The position numbers and the translations under genes are program-made. A stretch of DNA of 6,734 nt from Spirochaetales bacterium (lineage in GTDB: Bacteria > Spirochaetota > Spirochaetia > ARS1246). Location of the stretch: the NCBI GenBank assembly GCA_018644745.1, contig JABGPX010000335.1, forward strand, positions 1 to 6,734, in the 5' to 3' direction. The notes below the pieces were generated by a model. It was not told the DNA's origin and searched no databases. It saw only the letters and a list, made by a program, of their open reading frames with translations. Positions 1 through 6,734 of this stretch are shown here, piece by piece (within the stretch, counting starts at the first letter, position 1; every line of letters begins with the position of its first letter).

Positions 1-1896
1 AAACTGCGCATTGCTGTATGCATTCCATTCATACATGAATGCTCCGCGATTGAAATCCCACATCTTATCGATGATAAAATCACATGCTTTCGTAATCGGT
101 TCTATTACCCTTTCATCACCGGTGTTGAAAAAGTACCGTTCCAAAGACTCCATTATTACGCCCATCATAAAAGGTTTGCATCCGTCCACAAGAGCGGACC
201 GGTAAAACTCTGAGGGCTCGCTTAAATAGTAGTTCTCCTGCTCATAAAACGAATGCGGGTCGTTAAAGAAATCGATCATGAAATCAACCAGAAAACGCGC
301 GCCATTGAGTATCGATTCATCGTGCAGCGCCTCGTAGCCTGCAACGAGCACCATGAGTGGCCAGCCGGTGTATCGTTCCGCAAAGCAATAGCCATGTATC
401 AATTGTTCCCGGCTCTGACATAATTCCCCGATTATGCTATGGCAGAGTTTCTCCGCTTCCTCCTTGGCCCATATGTCGCCTGAAAAGAAGTAATTCAACC
501 AGCAACTGTCATTCCACACATGTCCCATTTCAGATTTGAATGTGGTATGGTGATGTCCGCTCCCATGGCACTTCATATCGCCGCTGATAGAGCTGATATC
601 TATATCGGACATATGGACGGCGTGCCAGTATCCCATCTTCATGGCATTGGCGTCACCGTACATGGCGTAGCCGCGATAATAACCAAAGCCAGTATCGTAT
701 TCATTGTCCCAATAAAAGGTCGGTTTGCCCTCTTCCCTGTATTCCGCTAACGGCGCGGGAAAATCGCCGTAGTGTTCCAGACCGAAAAAATCCGGGTGTT
801 GCTTGGTTTCCTCATCCATGCTCGCCGGATGAGTACCATCTTGGTATAAATCATTCTTTGTCTGATACAAAATCTTTTTATTTAAGTTCTCAAACGCGGG
901 GAAATGACCTTCAGGAATATAGATCTTTTCACAGGCGAATGAATCCGTTAGGTGCTGTTGATCGATAACAATCTGGATATCGCTTCCAAGGCCGTCTACC
1001 CCTTGACCGCTGCATGCGGCTCTCACGATATGCCGGTAAGACATACCGCCGCTAACCGGCAGTGGATCCGCTTCCTCAGGATAAAACTCGACACTTACGT
1101 CGCTTCCCTTGCAATCGACCGCTGCGGGAAAACGTTGCCAGAATTTGTCCATGTAGAGGCCCGCATTTTCTCCGCGGAAAAGCCCGGAAGGAAAGCCTGT
1201 CGTATCCGCGCCGTCTTCTGAAAACGTTCCCGGTGCGAGGACGACAGTCCGGCCTTCCGCGACCGAACTAGAAAAGGTAAATTGAGCAGACGATTTATCC
1301 AGGTGGTAAAAGCCTTCTTCGTAGACTGTCATACGTCGGTGAATGGTCATCCGTTCGTTTAGAGGATCAAGCCGTATGAGAAAATCGCGGGAGAAACCGT
1401 CTTCAGCTTCCGTAATTCTGATCAAAGGCGATATCGGGCTCTCTTCCACCAGGTCAATAACCAACTCTAGCGGCTTGAATGGCGCGGGGGCCAAATCGGA
1501 GTGTATAACGTCCGCTCCGTATGAAACACTGCCGGAGGGACCCTCGAATGTAAAGCCATCTTCTTCCACCGAGAAGCGACAGCCGCCGACAGCCAGACCG
1601 AATCCCAGCAGCTCGAGGCGCGGCACCACCTCTTTCTTCCCTTTGAGTATTGAGAGAGCCAATCGGTGCGATCCGGATGGGATCCGGCTGTGGAGAAAAA
1701 TCCAGCGGATGCTGCCGTCTCGCCAGGTATTCCGCACAGAGTACCAGATTGGAAGCTCAGAACCGCCAGGCGGAGTTTCATCAAGCGCTAATTTCAGGCC
1801 GTCGTACTCAAAAAAAGTTCCTTGGACGAATGGAATTCCAATAAGCAGCAGATGATTATCGGATGGGCTGACAACATTAATCGATATGGTTTTCAT
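1..1896 (-). CDS. YetA/exo-rhamnogalacturonan lyase-like protein, diverged second copy (C-terminus beyond window)
   Basis: The frame stays open from the ATG at 1896 to the left edge, giving 632 codons with no stop. The N-terminal ~85 residues look like the beta-rich RIFT-barrel domain of the PcRGLX/YetA family: a GIPF motif near residues 20-23 and TWRDGSIRWIFLHSR near 57-71, matching TTWDKDLRQVRWLLAD in the neighbouring protein. EESPISPLIRI (~151-161) resembles the neighbour's EERGPLRVCVLI. The later part looks helical, like an alpha/alpha toroid, with ERYTGWPLMVLVAGYEAL near 507-524 paralleling REYTGPLAILLDAY next door. A His-rich stretch (CHGSGHHH, 443-450) is distinctive. There is no signal peptide, so it is probably cytoplasmic. 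It starts 32 bases after the upstream stop with TTGGAG seven bases before the ATG, so co-transcription is likely. By comparison with the neighbour, a couple of hundred C-terminal residues are missing. Activity on rhamnogalacturonan or a related uronate glycan is inferred from family and context. It could instead be a different glycan lyase or hydrolase, or a non-catalytic relative. Confidence 0.8.
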   Translation of the reverse strand, partial: MKTISINVVSPSDNHLLLIGIPFVQGTFFEYDGLKLALDETPPGGSELPIWYSVRNTWRDGSIRWIFLHSRIPSGSHRLALSILKGKKEVVPRLELLGFGLAVGGCRFSVEEDGFTFEGPSGSVSYGADVIHSDLAPAPFKPLELVIDLVEESPISPLIRITEAEDGFSRDFLIRLDPLNERMTIHRRMTVYEEGFYHLDKSSAQFTFSSSVAEGRTVVLAPGTFSEDGADTTGFPSGLFRGENAGLYMDKFWQRFPAAVDCKGSDVSVEFYPEEADPLPVSGGMSYRHIVRAACSGQGVDGLGSDIQIVIDQQHLTDSFACEKIYIPEGHFPAFENLNKKILYQTKNDLYQDGTHPASMDEETKQHPDFFGLEHYGDFPAPLAEYREEGKPTFYWDNEYDTGFGYYRGYAMYGDANAMKMGYWHAVHMSDIDISSISGDMKCHGSGHHHTTFKSEMGHVWNDSCWLNYFFSGDIWAKEEAEKLCHSIIGELCQSREQLIHGYCFAERYTGWPLMVLVAGYEALHDESILNGARFLVDFMIDFFNDPHSFYEQENYYLSEPSEFYRSALVDGCKPFMMGVIMESLERYFFNTGDERVIEPITKACDFIIDKMWDFNRGAFMYEWNAYSNAQF

Positions 1897-1903
1897 GATA
1901 AGA

Positions 1904-1909
1904 CTCCAA
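1904..1909 (-). promoter_or_regulatory. Ribosome-binding site of the second lyase-like gene
   Basis: TTGGAG on the minus strand lies seven bases before the ATG at 1896, inside the 32-base gap after the upstream stop codon. It supports this start and translation from a shared message. I see no terminator or promoter in the gap. Confidence 0.7.
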
Positions 1910-1928
1910 TAGATTCACAATTTGCCGG

Positions 1929-4628
1929 TCAGTCTCGCGGATGCGGCTCTGTACTCAAGATGCCCAAGCTCTCATGAACCGCATCGTCCGGCCGTACTTC
2001 TTCGGGCCGGTCGGGCATGGCAGAGCGTTTTTTTACCCATTTAGCGAGACCTTGTTCAAATCCGTCAGGATCGCGGTCCATTTCGGCGGCAATAATCCGC
2101 ATGAGCCGCGGTACGAAACTGCTGTTTTTCATAGCGGAGAAATCGAATTGCCGGTTTTGGCGGATGTCATCGACATACTCACGCAGGAGGGTCGCGATTA
2201 GGTTGGCTCCATAGTAGGCGTATTCGGGTTTGTGAAGAAGATCGTACGCAAAACAAACCGTTGTACATGCATAATTGAGCATAGTTTTCGGCAATTCCCA
2301 CACGAAATAATCCGCCTCCGCAATGAGAAAATCTTTGAGCGCCTTAGACGGAAAATACCGAAGGGCTGGTGCGTAGAGATGATATTTGTTTCCCCAAGCA
2401 ACTTCCGGAAAACATTCCGGGAGCACTAAGGCTTCGTCTCCACGCGGGCCCGCGGTGAGTAAACTGTTCGGCAGTCTGCCCGGTGTACGGACAAGCCTGA
2501 GCAGCCAGCTGAGCGAACGCTCCGCCAGAATGCCATATTTCTCTTCCCACGTCGCCTGGTATGCATCGAGCAGTATAGCGAGCGGGCCCGTATACTCACG
2601 ATGCAGGGGAGCGTGCCGGCATGAGAGGATTCCCGCGGGTTCTTGCGTCCTCACGATGCGATTCGCCGCTTCCGTTGCTACTTCGAGAAGACGCCGGTTC
2701 CCGGTTAGATAGTAGTCGGTGAGAATGCCGCTGATTACCGAATGCGACGGGCTGTATCCTCCGCTCCACTGATTGTCACTGTGATAATGCATTACTCCTT
2801 CATGTTCGGGATGTCCCGGATGGGCATGGACGAATGCAAGATCCGCAACGGCCCGGGAGTAACGTTCTGCGACCCGGAGATAATCGGGATTGCCGGTTCT
2901 GATGAACTGACCCCATACACCCATTATTTGATCGTTGGCTTCGTTGTTGTACGACCCGACGTATCTGAGGGCCTTCAAAGGTTCAGAGTCTTTGTAAAGC
3001 AGATACACCCATGGAACCGCGGAGGAATGTACGCAAACCATATTACCGAAGCGCATCTTGCCGTACAATTTGCACTGTTCGACCGGATCGATGATGATGG
3101 GTTCGAAATAATCATCCAGATCCGCGTCCGCATGGCTGAACCGCGGATCGCCGGAATGATAGAAATGCTCCAAAGCTCCCGTTCCACAGAGGTATTCCGG
3201 ATCGACAATTGCACGAAGCGGATTGTTTACGGTTTCGGAAAATGAAAACGATTCGGTGTCGGTCAGGCGCTCTCCGGACAATCGAATTACAACTTCGGTG
3301 GTCTTGGCGGCCCCTAGTCCGTTTTGTGTTCCCAAGTCGTTGTAACCCATGATCCGACCCGGTGCATATTTTTCTACCATCTCTTCGACCCAACGCGCCT
3401 CTTCGAGGCTGCGTATATTAAAACTTTTGAGGTTCAAAGGAGCCGTTGGGTTTTCCGCAAGGATTTCCCGAACTTCCTCCTCGCTTCGCATGGGTCCGTT
3501 TTTATCGCGGCTGTAAAAGCGTATCTCTTTCTCTTCGAAGGGTGTGGTAAAAACCAGCGGCCGGCCAAACGATTCCGGCCATATCTGAACGTCGATACCC
3601 TTCTCGCTCAGCATAAATCCCGCTGGATACTCCTGCCATGCGTCGCGGATAGCGACCGCCGCGCTCGCTTTTGTTCCGCAGAGCGACGCCCATCCGGGAG
3701 CTCTCTTTCCGGCACCGCAAGGCGCTCCGTTACGCCGCATATTGTAGTGCTCATCATCGTATTGCAGAATTGACAAGCTCCGCCAATTCTCATAAAAGTG
3801 AGCGGCCCCGTTTTCTCCCCCGACTGCCGCGCGAAGTCCGTCTCCCAAGGCGAGCGGGAAATCGATGCCTACCGCGGAAAGCTCGATACCGTGAGGATCC
3901 TGATCGAATATGAAAGTATGAAAAATCCGAAGATCGGATTTCCCGGCATACAGGTGAATGCGGAGCTGATAGGGACAGAACCGCACTCCCTCAGCCGATG
4001 CGAGAAATCCCTTTATCAAGACGCAGACCCGAAGCGGTCCACGCTCCTCCAAAATAACTTCAGGCGCGAAACCTGAGGAAAGCGAATCGTAGCAACGGCC
4101 GTGCTGATCTTTCATGTAGAGTACCGGTCCGTCTCCGCGAAGTACCTCAAGCCAGCCGTCCTTCGTTTTTAGACGGCAGCCGGCGATTACGGCCGGCTTA
4201 TTGGGTAGTTTCCAAACGTCAAACGACCGTCTGAAATCCACCTGAAGTTCGCCGGTGTCGATCGAAAAAAAGTCGGAAGACTCCTTTATCCGGATCTGCG
4301 GCCATTTCTCCGTTTCCGCTCGATCTTCGATTTTGTCAGACTTCACCGGGTATTCGACGGTGAGTGCCGCGTCTGCCTTAAGTTGCTCGTCTTTCTGAAT
4401 GTCCGCGAGCAGCCACCTTACTTGCCGAAGGTCCTTATCCCAAGTCGTCCGGCACTCATACTGTACAGGGATAGAACGATCGTTAGCATCGGTTACACGG
4501 ATCCCACCGGTTGAGGGCAAGTCAAACTCGGCGAAGGGGATACCGAAAGTAAGCGGCTCGGTTCCATATGTAGCCCCGCCTTTTCCCGCGAGTTTTATTC
4601 TGATTTTTTTTGCATTTTCTAACGACAT
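1929..4628 (-). CDS. YetA-like / exo-rhamnogalacturonan lyase family protein (PL26-like)
   Basis: A complete protein of 899 residues from the chosen start, close in length to B. subtilis YetA (about 857). Family features: an N-terminal RIFT-barrel-like domain (GIPFAEFDLP near 29-38, TTWDKDLRQVRWLLAD near 61-76), a beta-rich middle domain (SSDFFSIDTGELQVDF near 117-132, VILEERGPLR near 191-200, LRIFHTFIFDQDP near 233-245), and a helical C-terminal part with aromatic and His-rich loops (HAHPGHPEHEGVMHYHSDNQW near 601-621, REYTGPLAILLDAY near 677-690). In this family the fungal enzyme PcRGLX (PL26) is an exo-acting rhamnogalacturonan lyase that cleaves by beta-elimination; bacterial YetA-type members are usually annotated by similarity only. 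No signal peptide is present, implying cytoplasmic action on imported oligosaccharides. An in-frame ATG at 4688 would add 20 residues but has no ribosome-binding site and lies within the terminator hairpin; the ATG at 4628 has AAGGAG five bases upstream. The adjacent LplA-like binding protein supports a pectin-related role. The catalytic residues were not assigned. Confidence 0.88.
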   Translation of the reverse strand: MSLENAKKIRIKLAGKGGATYGTEPLTFGIPFAEFDLPSTGGIRVTDANDRSIPVQYECRTTWDKDLRQVRWLLADIQKDEQLKADAALTVEYPVKSDKIEDRAETEKWPQIRIKESSDFFSIDTGELQVDFRRSFDVWKLPNKPAVIAGCRLKTKDGWLEVLRGDGPVLYMKDQHGRCYDSLSSGFAPEVILEERGPLRVCVLIKGFLASAEGVRFCPYQLRIHLYAGKSDLRIFHTFIFDQDPHGIELSAVGIDFPLALGDGLRAAVGGENGAAHFYENWRSLSILQYDDEHYNMRRNGAPCGAGKRAPGWASLCGTKASAAVAIRDAWQEYPAGFMLSEKGIDVQIWPESFGRPLVFTTPFEEKEIRFYSRDKNGPMRSEEEVREILAENPTAPLNLKSFNIRSLEEARWVEEMVEKYAPGRIMGYNDLGTQNGLGAAKTTEVVIRLSGERLTDTESFSFSETVNNPLRAIVDPEYLCGTGALEHFYHSGDPRFSHADADLDDYFEPIIIDPVEQCKLYGKMRFGNMVCVHSSAVPWVYLLYKDSEPLKALRYVGSYNNEANDQIMGVWGQFIRTGNPDYLRVAERYSRAVADLAFVHAHPGHPEHEGVMHYHSDNQWSGGYSPSHSVISGILTDYYLTGNRRLLEVATEAANRIVRTQEPAGILSCRHAPLHREYTGPLAILLDAYQATWEEKYGILAERSLSWLLRLVRTPGRLPNSLLTAGPRGDEALVLPECFPEVAWGNKYHLYAPALRYFPSKALKDFLIAEADYFVWELPKTMLNYACTTVCFAYDLLHKPEYAYYGANLIATLLREYVDDIRQNRQFDFSAMKNSSFVPRLMRIIAAEMDRDPDGFEQGLAKWVKKRSAMPDRPEEVRPDDAVHESLGILSTEPHPRD

Positions 4629-4633
4629 AAGGG

Positions 4634-4639
4634 CTCCTT
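4634..4639 (-). promoter_or_regulatory. Ribosome-binding site that fixes the start of the YetA-like gene
   Basis: AAGGAG on the minus strand lies five bases before the ATG at 4628. It decides between this start and the upstream in-frame ATG at 4688, which would be encoded by terminator-hairpin sequence. Confidence 0.8.
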
Positions 4640-4667
4640 GAGGAACTAATGGAGACGATAACGGACG

Positions 4668-4701
4668 AAAAAAAACTCCCGGCGACAATACCGCCGGGAG
4701 T
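4668..4701 (-). terminator. Rho-independent terminator between binding-protein and lyase-like genes
   Basis: Read on the minus strand, ACTCCCGGCG and CGCCGGGAGT form a perfect 10-bp GC-rich stem with a 7-base loop, followed directly by a run of eight T. It begins 38 bases after the binding-protein stop codon. The plus strand has no T-run after the hairpin, so it acts on minus-strand transcription only. The next start codon is only 39 bases beyond the T-run, so the YetA-like gene probably depends on read-through, or on a promoter I could not identify. Confidence 0.92.
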
Positions 4702-4739
4702 GTGTTCTATTCAGAACCAGTAAAATCTAACAGCGCGTA

Positions 4740-6320
4740 CTACTTCAGATTAAATGGCTCTCTCTTAAAGACTTTGTTCGCCAATGCAGCCATCTCATCT
4801 AGGCCGGCTCTCTTCAGCTCTGCTTGGAAATCGTCCCAGACAGCGTCGCTACTTGGATCGAGTTGTCCGAGGTTGAACTTCAAGGCGTACTCATCACGTA
4901 CCTGGTTCACTACGACCTCGAGGTCAGCATAATCCTTGGATTCTTCTTCGGTAAAGTTCATGACCAGATTCTGAAAGGGCTGGCCGTGCTGATCGTAACC
5001 TCGGAGCGGCTCTGCTTCGCCAACGTACTCCGAAATTATATCGTTGATTTGATCCCCAGAACTCTTCGGGAGCCACGACGGCGTCCAGTAATTCGCCAAT
5101 GCCAGAGAGAAGCCGTATGACCACATTGCTCTGCCCTCGGGATTTTTTTCGACATCGTACATCTGGTCCTTATAAACCGGCATTTTACCTTCGAATTCCA
5201 TCGTAACGCCTTCAACGCCGTATTTGGTCCAAATCCACCCTTCGTCTGTGGCGGTCCAGTCCAAGTACTCCAACATTCGATCGAGTTCTTTATCAGTCAT
5301 CTTATCGGTAAATATATTTCCCCACGGGAAATACGCTTCTTCCAGTTGACCAAGCGGGCCTTTATCAGGATAAGCGGCAATCGGAGAAAGTGCATATGCC
5401 CATTCGGCGTCCGGGTCTGTTTCCACTCCTTCCGACCACGGAGCTCGCGTTCCCCAACTGAACAGAAATCCGGCTTCGCCGCGGGCGACTTGTTCGGTCC
5501 AAGTCTGATAATTCCTGGTCGGGAACTCTTGATCCATCAGCCCTTCGACATACAGTTTGCGGACGAAGATCATCATATCACGAAACTTATCCGTGCTGGG
5601 TCCGTAGGTGAGCTCAGTGGTAGTTCGATCATAGTCTACAAAAAAGCTTGGGCTGGTGCGGTATGAATGAACCATTCGTTGCCATGGGCCGTTGGCACCT
5701 GCTCTGTTGGTAATACCGATGAAATCCGGTTTTGCCTTTTGATACGCCTTCAACATCTCATACATCTCGTCGGTTGTGGTCGGGAACTCGAGACCGTATT
5801 TATCAAAATCGCTTTTTCTGTAAATCCAGGTCATCGAAGCCTTTCGAGGGTTTTTATTGGGCAGCATGTAAAGGTGCCCATCGGCGGCAGTCGATTTCGC
5901 TATCATGAATTCCCATTCTTCCGGTTCCCATTGCCTTTTAAAATTCGGGACTTTATCCAGATGGTCTTCCATCTCTCTGATATAGCCTTCCAGGCCCCAG
6001 GGATTTACGTCCCAAGTTCGGGGACCGGGTCCCAGCATATCAGGATGCTCGTCTGAGGCCATAAGAACCGTTATCCGATCGGTATACGCATCCGCTATGT
6101 AGTCTTCGTACGCCAGCCTGATGCCCCACTTTTCCACCATCTGCTCTTCATAGAGCGTAGGTCTTGAGGACGGGACACGGTCTTTAGATATAACCTGGAT
6201 AATCGAAATATCGAGGACCTCTCTTTCTCCTGAAGCAGCAGTTTCCTCGCCACCGGCTGCAAACAAATTCGCATACATTAGCAATCCAAGGACACATAAA
6301 AAGATAAAAATACGTTTCAT
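4740..6320 (-). CDS. LplA-like extracellular solute-binding protein of a carbohydrate ABC importer
   Basis: A complete 526-residue protein. Residues 1-22 form a Sec signal peptide: MKR, a hydrophobic core (IFIFLCVLGLLMY), then a signal peptidase I-type site around NLFAA/GGEE. The mature protein has hallmarks of large family 1 binding proteins of the LplA type: an early segment with VEKWGI (~62-67) and an ITVLMASDEHPDML stretch (~83-96), SMTWIYRKSDFDKYGLEFPT (~162-181) followed by TTDEMYEMLKAYQ, IGIT (~201-204), KLYVEGLMDQEF (~255-266), GEAGFLFSWG (~281-290), and DWTATDEGW followed by KYGVEGV (~354-372). The C-terminal VWDDFQAELKRAGLDEM (~494-510) is also typical. It would bind an oligosaccharide outside the inner membrane and deliver it to a two-subunit permease. 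Relatives sit beside pectin and rhamnogalacturonan genes, and the YetA-like neighbour supports that substrate, but the ligand is inferred. It has no lipobox cysteine (Cys9 is within the hydrophobic core), unlike typical Bacillota LplA. No permease gene follows it here. Confidence 0.92.
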   Translation of the reverse strand: MKRIFIFLCVLGLLMYANLFAAGGEETAASGEREVLDISIIQVISKDRVPSSRPTLYEEQMVEKWGIRLAYEDYIADAYTDRITVLMASDEHPDMLGPGPRTWDVNPWGLEGYIREMEDHLDKVPNFKRQWEPEEWEFMIAKSTAADGHLYMLPNKNPRKASMTWIYRKSDFDKYGLEFPTTTDEMYEMLKAYQKAKPDFIGITNRAGANGPWQRMVHSYRTSPSFFVDYDRTTTELTYGPSTDKFRDMMIFVRKLYVEGLMDQEFPTRNYQTWTEQVARGEAGFLFSWGTRAPWSEGVETDPDAEWAYALSPIAAYPDKGPLGQLEEAYFPWGNIFTDKMTDKELDRMLEYLDWTATDEGWIWTKYGVEGVTMEFEGKMPVYKDQMYDVEKNPEGRAMWSYGFSLALANYWTPSWLPKSSGDQINDIISEYVGEAEPLRGYDQHGQPFQNLVMNFTEEESKDYADLEVVVNQVRDEYALKFNLGQLDPSSDAVWDDFQAELKRAGLDEMAALANKVFKREPFNLK

Positions 6321-6325
6321 TTTTT

Positions 6326-6331
6326 CCTCCT
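6326..6331 (-). promoter_or_regulatory. Strong ribosome-binding site of the binding-protein gene
   Basis: A perfect AGGAGG on the minus strand lies five bases (all A) before the ATG at 6320. The strength suits a highly expressed binding protein and supports this start. Confidence 0.85.
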
Positions 6332-6424
6332 AATAAAAAAAATGATTGGTAATCGAATTTTAGGGCATTACTAAGCGCCCCTTTTACATTGAATACCACT
6401 ATAAACGCCCGATGCTCGAGCGGC

Positions 6425-6438
6425 ATAGAGCAATCTAT
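6425..6438. repeat. Short inverted repeat ATAGA-GCAA-TCTAT
   Basis: Five-base perfect arms flank a four-base centre, about 105 bases upstream of the binding-protein start. It could be an operator half-site pair or a small hairpin. The arms are short and AT-rich, so chance is a real alternative. Confidence 0.3.
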
Positions 6439-6473
6439 ACTAGGGTGACGCGCATGATCGTAGGTTTTTTACG

Positions 6474-6491
6474 GTACTATTCTACTAGTAC
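6474..6491. repeat. Inverted repeat GTACTA-TTCTAC-TAGTAC just after the regulator stop
   Basis: Six-base perfect arms with a six-base centre begin six bases beyond the stop codon of the LuxR-type gene. On the minus strand it is followed by an A-rich rather than T-rich stretch, so it is not a standard rho-independent terminator. The 18-base symmetric shape would fit binding of a dimeric regulator, but this is only a suggestion. Confidence 0.35.
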
Positions 6492-6496
6492 GCCGC

Positions 6497-6734
6497 TTAC
6501 ACTCGTCCCTGGAGGAAATTTCGAATTGGTTCGACGAAGTTGAGGATTTCAATGCGGTCGTGGATGTGAAGCTTGAAGTAAATGTTACTGATGTGATTCC
6601 GCACCGTTTGTACAGCGATGCCCAGCTCTTCGGCCATTGCCACTATTCGCTTTGCCTGTACCATAAGGCCGAGAATCTCACATTCTCTCGGTGAGAGCGT
6701 ATGCAGCGTCGCCGTAAACTCGCGGTGTTCTACG
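6497..6734 (-). CDS. LuxR-type HTH transcriptional regulator, C-terminal end (start beyond window)
   Basis: The frame is open from the right edge to a TAA at 6497-6499, covering the last 78 residues. They contain a LuxR/FixJ-type DNA-binding domain: LSPRECEILGLM for the first helix, then AEELGIAVQTVRNHISNIYFKL for the scaffold and recognition helices, followed by HIHDRIEILNF. These match the family consensus LTxRExEVL...AxxLxISxxTVxxHxxxIxxKLxVxxR. Such domains bind DNA as dimers. The N-terminal sensing part lies outside the window, so it cannot be said whether this is a two-component response regulator, a ligand-binding regulator or a membrane-bound one. It lies directly upstream of the binding-protein gene on the same strand, making it a candidate local regulator of the uptake and lyase genes. 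That role is inferred from position. Confidence 0.9.
   Translation of the reverse strand, partial: VEHREFTATLHTLSPRECEILGLMVQAKRIVAMAEELGIAVQTVRNHISNIYFKLHIHDRIEILNFVEPIRNFLQGRV

Larger units (their letters stand above)
6321..6496 (-). promoter_or_regulatory. Leader / presumed promoter region between regulator and binding-protein gene
   Basis: This 176-base non-coding gap separates the LuxR-type gene from the binding-protein gene on the same strand. It is the natural place for the promoter and operator of the transport gene. I found no convincing -35/-10 pair at normal spacing on the minus strand; TATAGT and TAGTAT are present without a matching -35. It contains two short inverted repeats (6425-6438 and 6474-6491), listed separately, and a weaker GATT-GGT-AATC at 6344-6354. 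I see no recognisable riboswitch. The regulatory role is inferred from position. Confidence 0.45.

Noticed and set aside
1343..1855. Open plus-strand reading of 170 residues
   Set aside because: It lies opposite the minus-strand lyase-like gene, has a low-complexity Ser/Arg/Pro-rich composition and no recognisable domain; it is a shadow of the real gene.
2742..3245. Open plus-strand reading of 167 residues
   Set aside because: It lies wholly antisense within the YetA-like gene, which has clear family motifs across the same stretch; no convincing ribosome-binding site or known domain was seen.
6294..6296. Cysteine 9 of the binding protein as a lipoprotein anchor
   Set aside because: It sits inside the hydrophobic core only eight residues from the start, too early for a lipobox, and the preceding residues do not fit the L-x-(A/G)-C pattern.
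6474..6491. Inverted repeat considered as a terminator for the LuxR-type gene
   Set aside because: The stem is only six AT-rich base pairs, and on the minus strand it is followed by a run of A, not T.
6321..6496. Sigma-70 promoter for the binding-protein gene
   Set aside because: Candidate -10 elements (TATAGT, TAGTAT) have no acceptable -35 element at 16-18 bases, so no specific promoter is called.
1..6734. CRISPR arrays, insertion sequences, tRNA or rRNA genes
   Set aside because: No regularly spaced direct repeats, transposase-like proteins, terminal inverted repeats or structured RNA signatures were seen; nearly all of the window is explained by four minus-strand genes.

Overview
The window holds four genes, all read on the minus strand. 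In transcription order they are the C-terminal end of a LuxR-type helix-turn-helix regulator (6497-6734, cut by the right edge), a secreted LplA-like sugar-binding protein of an ABC importer (4740-6320), a complete YetA-like / exo-rhamnogalacturonan lyase-like protein (1929-4628), and a second, diverged protein of the same general type (1-1896, cut by the left edge). The layout matches part of a pectin or rhamnogalacturonan-I oligosaccharide uptake and breakdown locus. It resembles the yetA-lplABCD region of Bacillus subtilis, except that no permease genes are present between the binding protein and the lyase-like genes.

Organism: bacterial, with mixed base composition and strong Shine-Dalgarno sites (AGGAGG, AAGGAG). 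The binding protein has a signal peptide ending in FAAGGEE and no lipobox cysteine. This style is common in free-living Spirochaetota (Spirochaeta/Sphaerochaeta-like), whereas Bacillota homologues are usually lipoproteins. Spirochaetota is therefore my best guess, at moderate confidence; no rRNA or marker gene is present to settle it.

Region by region: 6497-6734 is the regulator's DNA-binding end. 6321-6496 is a 176-base leader with small palindromes and a strong ribosome-binding site, but no promoter I can call. 4740-6320 is the binding protein. 4629-4739 is an intergenic gap with a strong rho-independent terminator facing the minus strand. 1929-4628 is the full-length lyase-like protein. 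1897-1928 is a 32-base gap with a ribosome-binding site, so the last two genes are probably co-transcribed. 1-1896 is the second lyase-like protein.

Working model (inference): the binding protein captures pectin-derived oligosaccharides in the periplasm or at the cell surface, a permease encoded elsewhere imports them, and the two leaderless lyase-like proteins process them in the cytoplasm. The terminator after the binding-protein gene would let the binder be made in excess over the enzymes. This is a fairly ordinary glycan-utilisation locus. The least familiar parts are the second lyase-like gene and the missing permeases.
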